A stretch of DNA of 64,000 nt from Microbacterium sp. SORGH_AS_0969 (lineage in GTDB: Bacteria; Actinomycetota; Actinomycetes; Actinomycetales; Microbacteriaceae), in the NCBI RefSeq assembly GCF_030818255.1, contig NZ_JAUTAG010000001.1, positions 62,001 to 126,000 of the forward strand, given 5' to 3'. The notes under the pieces were generated by a model that worked only from the letters and a program-made list of their open reading frames with translations, did not search any database and was not told the DNA's origin. Of the stretch, positions 62,974-64,000 are shown piece by piece. Each line of letters begins with the position of its first letter. Positions within the stretch are counted from its first letter, which is position 1. The position numbers and the translations under genes are program-made.

Positions 62974-63684
62974 TCAGTCGATCAGCACGTCGTGCAGGCG
63001 GCGCACCTCGTCGTCGCTCATCCCGTGGGCCCGGAGGTATCCGGCGGGTGAGCCGTACGCGCGATCGAGACGGTCCAGCAGAGCACGCATCGCGGGGGCC
63101 GGTGACCGGGTCGCCAAGGCCTCGGCGTTGACGTTCTCGGGATGGAACGCCCGGATCGCCCGCAGCACGGCAGCGTTGCGCTCGGGCGGCAGGAGGGCCT
63201 CGGTACGCGCGTAATCGGCGACCACGGCCTCGCGGTCGACGCCCGCAGCCGCGAGCGCGATCGCGACCGTCACCCCGGTGCGATCCTTGCCCACCGTGCA
63301 GTGCACGAGTACGGGCTGGGCCTTCAGGATGCCGCGCACCGCCGACACGATCCGTTCGGCGGACTCCTCGACGAGCTCCGCGTAGAGCTCGTCGAGCGTC
63401 ACGTCACGGGCGAAGAACGAGTCGACGGAGCCGAGGAACAGCGGCTCGTGCTGCACTTCGACCGGAAGGTCGTCGAAGCGGCTCGGCGCGTGGGCGAGCT
63501 CGGTCTCATCGCGCAGGTCGATGACGCGGCGGATGCCCAGCGCGCGCAGCGTGTCGATGCCGTCGTCGTCGACCGCGACGAGATTGCCGGAGCGGAAGAG
63601 GACCCCGGCTCGCGTCCGGCGGTCACCCGCGGGCAGCCCGCCGACGTCGCGGAAGTTCGCCGCCCCCGAGACCAGCGACGTCAC
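62974..63684 (-). CDS. Tyrosine/serine protein phosphatase (Y_phosphatase3 type)
   Basis: The 236-residue protein has the P-loop phosphatase motif HCTVGKDRTG with catalytic Cys, the N-terminal FRDVGGLPAGD signature and a general-acid region around VIDLRDETEL. It resembles the PtpB/lipid phosphatase-like class of actinobacteria. Substrate unknown. Start: GTG at 63682-63684 overlapping the stop of the AhpD-like gene (GTGA), hence coupled to it. A longer frame upstream does not fit the family. Confidence 0.9.
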   Translation of the reverse strand: MTSLVSGAANFRDVGGLPAGDRRTRAGVLFRSGNLVAVDDDGIDTLRALGIRRVIDLRDETELAHAPSRFDDLPVEVQHEPLFLGSVDSFFARDVTLDELYAELVEESAERIVSAVRGILKAQPVLVHCTVGKDRTGVTVAIALAAAGVDREAVVADYARTEALLPPERNAAVLRAIRAFHPENVNAEALATRSPAPAMRALLDRLDRAYGSPAGYLRAHGMSDDEVRRLHDVLID

Positions 63685-64000
63685 GCGTTCTCCCCGTGGT
63701 CGTGAGCAGCCCGTGGCGGGACGGGGTATCGTCCGGCGATCGCCACGCGGTTGAAGGCGTTGATCGCGATAAGGATCCAACTGAGCGCGACGTACTCTTC
63801 TTCACTCAGGATGCCGCCGGCCCGGTCGTAGACGTCGTCGGGGATGCCGTCCTCGTGGATGAAGGTGAACGACTCGGTGAGCTCGAGGGCCGCCCGCTCA
63901 CGCTCGTCGAACACGCCGGACTCCCGCCAGCTGGCGATCTGCGCGATCACATCGGCGTCGAGGCCGGCCTTCACCGCCGCGTCGACGTGCAGACGCACGC
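63681..64000 (-). CDS. Carboxymuconolactone decarboxylase/AhpD-like protein, partial
   Basis: Only the C-terminal 105 or so residues are in the window. They read VRLHVDAAVKAGLDADVIAQ, then WRESGVFDERERAALELTES and EEEYVALSWILIAINAFNR, the CMD/AhpD fold. The codon before VRLH is cut by the window edge and ends in GC, which fits TGC: the second cysteine of the CxxC-type active site expected at this point. Such proteins are often peroxidases that recycle redox proteins. Coupled to the phosphatase gene by a four-base overlap. Confidence 0.85.
   Translation of the reverse strand, partial: VRLHVDAAVKAGLDADVIAQIASWRESGVFDERERAALELTESFTFIHEDGIPDDVYDRAGGILSEEEYVALSWILIAINAFNRVAIAGRYPVPPRAAHDHGENA

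Overview
The window is chromosomal DNA from a high-GC actinobacterium. Gene order, the codon bias towards G/C at third positions, the DUF7882-type and DUF6458-type small proteins and several family traits point to Microbacteriaceae, most likely a Microbacterium or close relative (inference from content, not from a database match). Almost all of it is ordinary core and lineage-specific chromosome. I see no transposase, integrase, phage module, CRISPR array or origin.

Layout. 1-6.9 kb: OsmC-like protein, asparaginase, APC amino-acid permease, PP2C phosphatase, aldo/keto reductase, a DUF5684-type membrane protein and YaaA. 6.9-17.4 kb (all leftward): prmC, sua5, a WecA/TagO-type transferase, an AtpI-like protein and the full F1Fo ATP synthase operon atpBEFHAGDC, closed by a strong hairpin. 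17.4-23.0 kb: a block with cysK-cysE, an acyl-CoA dehydrogenase, an AraC regulator and an amidase. 23.0-33.8 kb (leftward): argS, a DUF2993 protein, lysA, hom, thrC, thrB, rho, prfA. The leftward genes on both sides of the block reproduce the conserved actinobacterial order argS-lysA-hom-thrC-thrB-rho-prfA-prmC-sua5-wecA-atpI-atp known from Mycobacterium, so the block splits that order between prfA and prmC. 34-38 kb: transglutaminase-like protein, lipoprotein, PASTA-less Ser/Thr kinase, DUF6458 protein, and a protein joining an HPr-kinase-like P-loop to a PqqD-like tail. 38-39 kb: orphan HigA-like antitoxin and tRNA-Arg(CCG). 39-48 kb: DUF5684 paralogue, MprF-like protein, RtcB ligase with a small ORF and hairpin ahead of it, a MarR regulator divergent from small Microbacteriaceae genes. 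47-55 kb: spore-photoproduct-lyase-like radical SAM protein, an SRPBCC/FAD-oxidoreductase/Fpg operon, a GAF histidine kinase, two tiny coupled genes, a PIG-V-like mannosyltransferase and a Gdx-type SMR exporter behind a guanidine-III riboswitch. 55-64 kb: CPBP-like protein, trmB, DUF3097, TPM protein, PspA, arginase-family enzyme, a small HEXXH-type protein, an iron-box-controlled SIP-domain protein, a tyrosine phosphatase and a truncated AhpD-like gene.

The points I consider most worth a second look are: (1) a family of three 67-nt intergenic hairpins starting GCATAAACGC and ending GCGTTTATGC; (2) the guanidine-III riboswitch/Gdx unit; (3) a 27-codon ORF followed by a terminator-like hairpin ahead of rtcB, which could be a leader-peptide attenuator; (4) the HprK-like/PqqD-like fusion; (5) three genes (atpH, the WecA-type gene and the FAD oxidoreductase) that are each intact apart from exactly one surplus base, which looks more like sequencing or assembly error than decay; and (6) a recurring promoter layout in which a -10 hexamer ends six bases before the start codon, predicting leaderless mRNAs.
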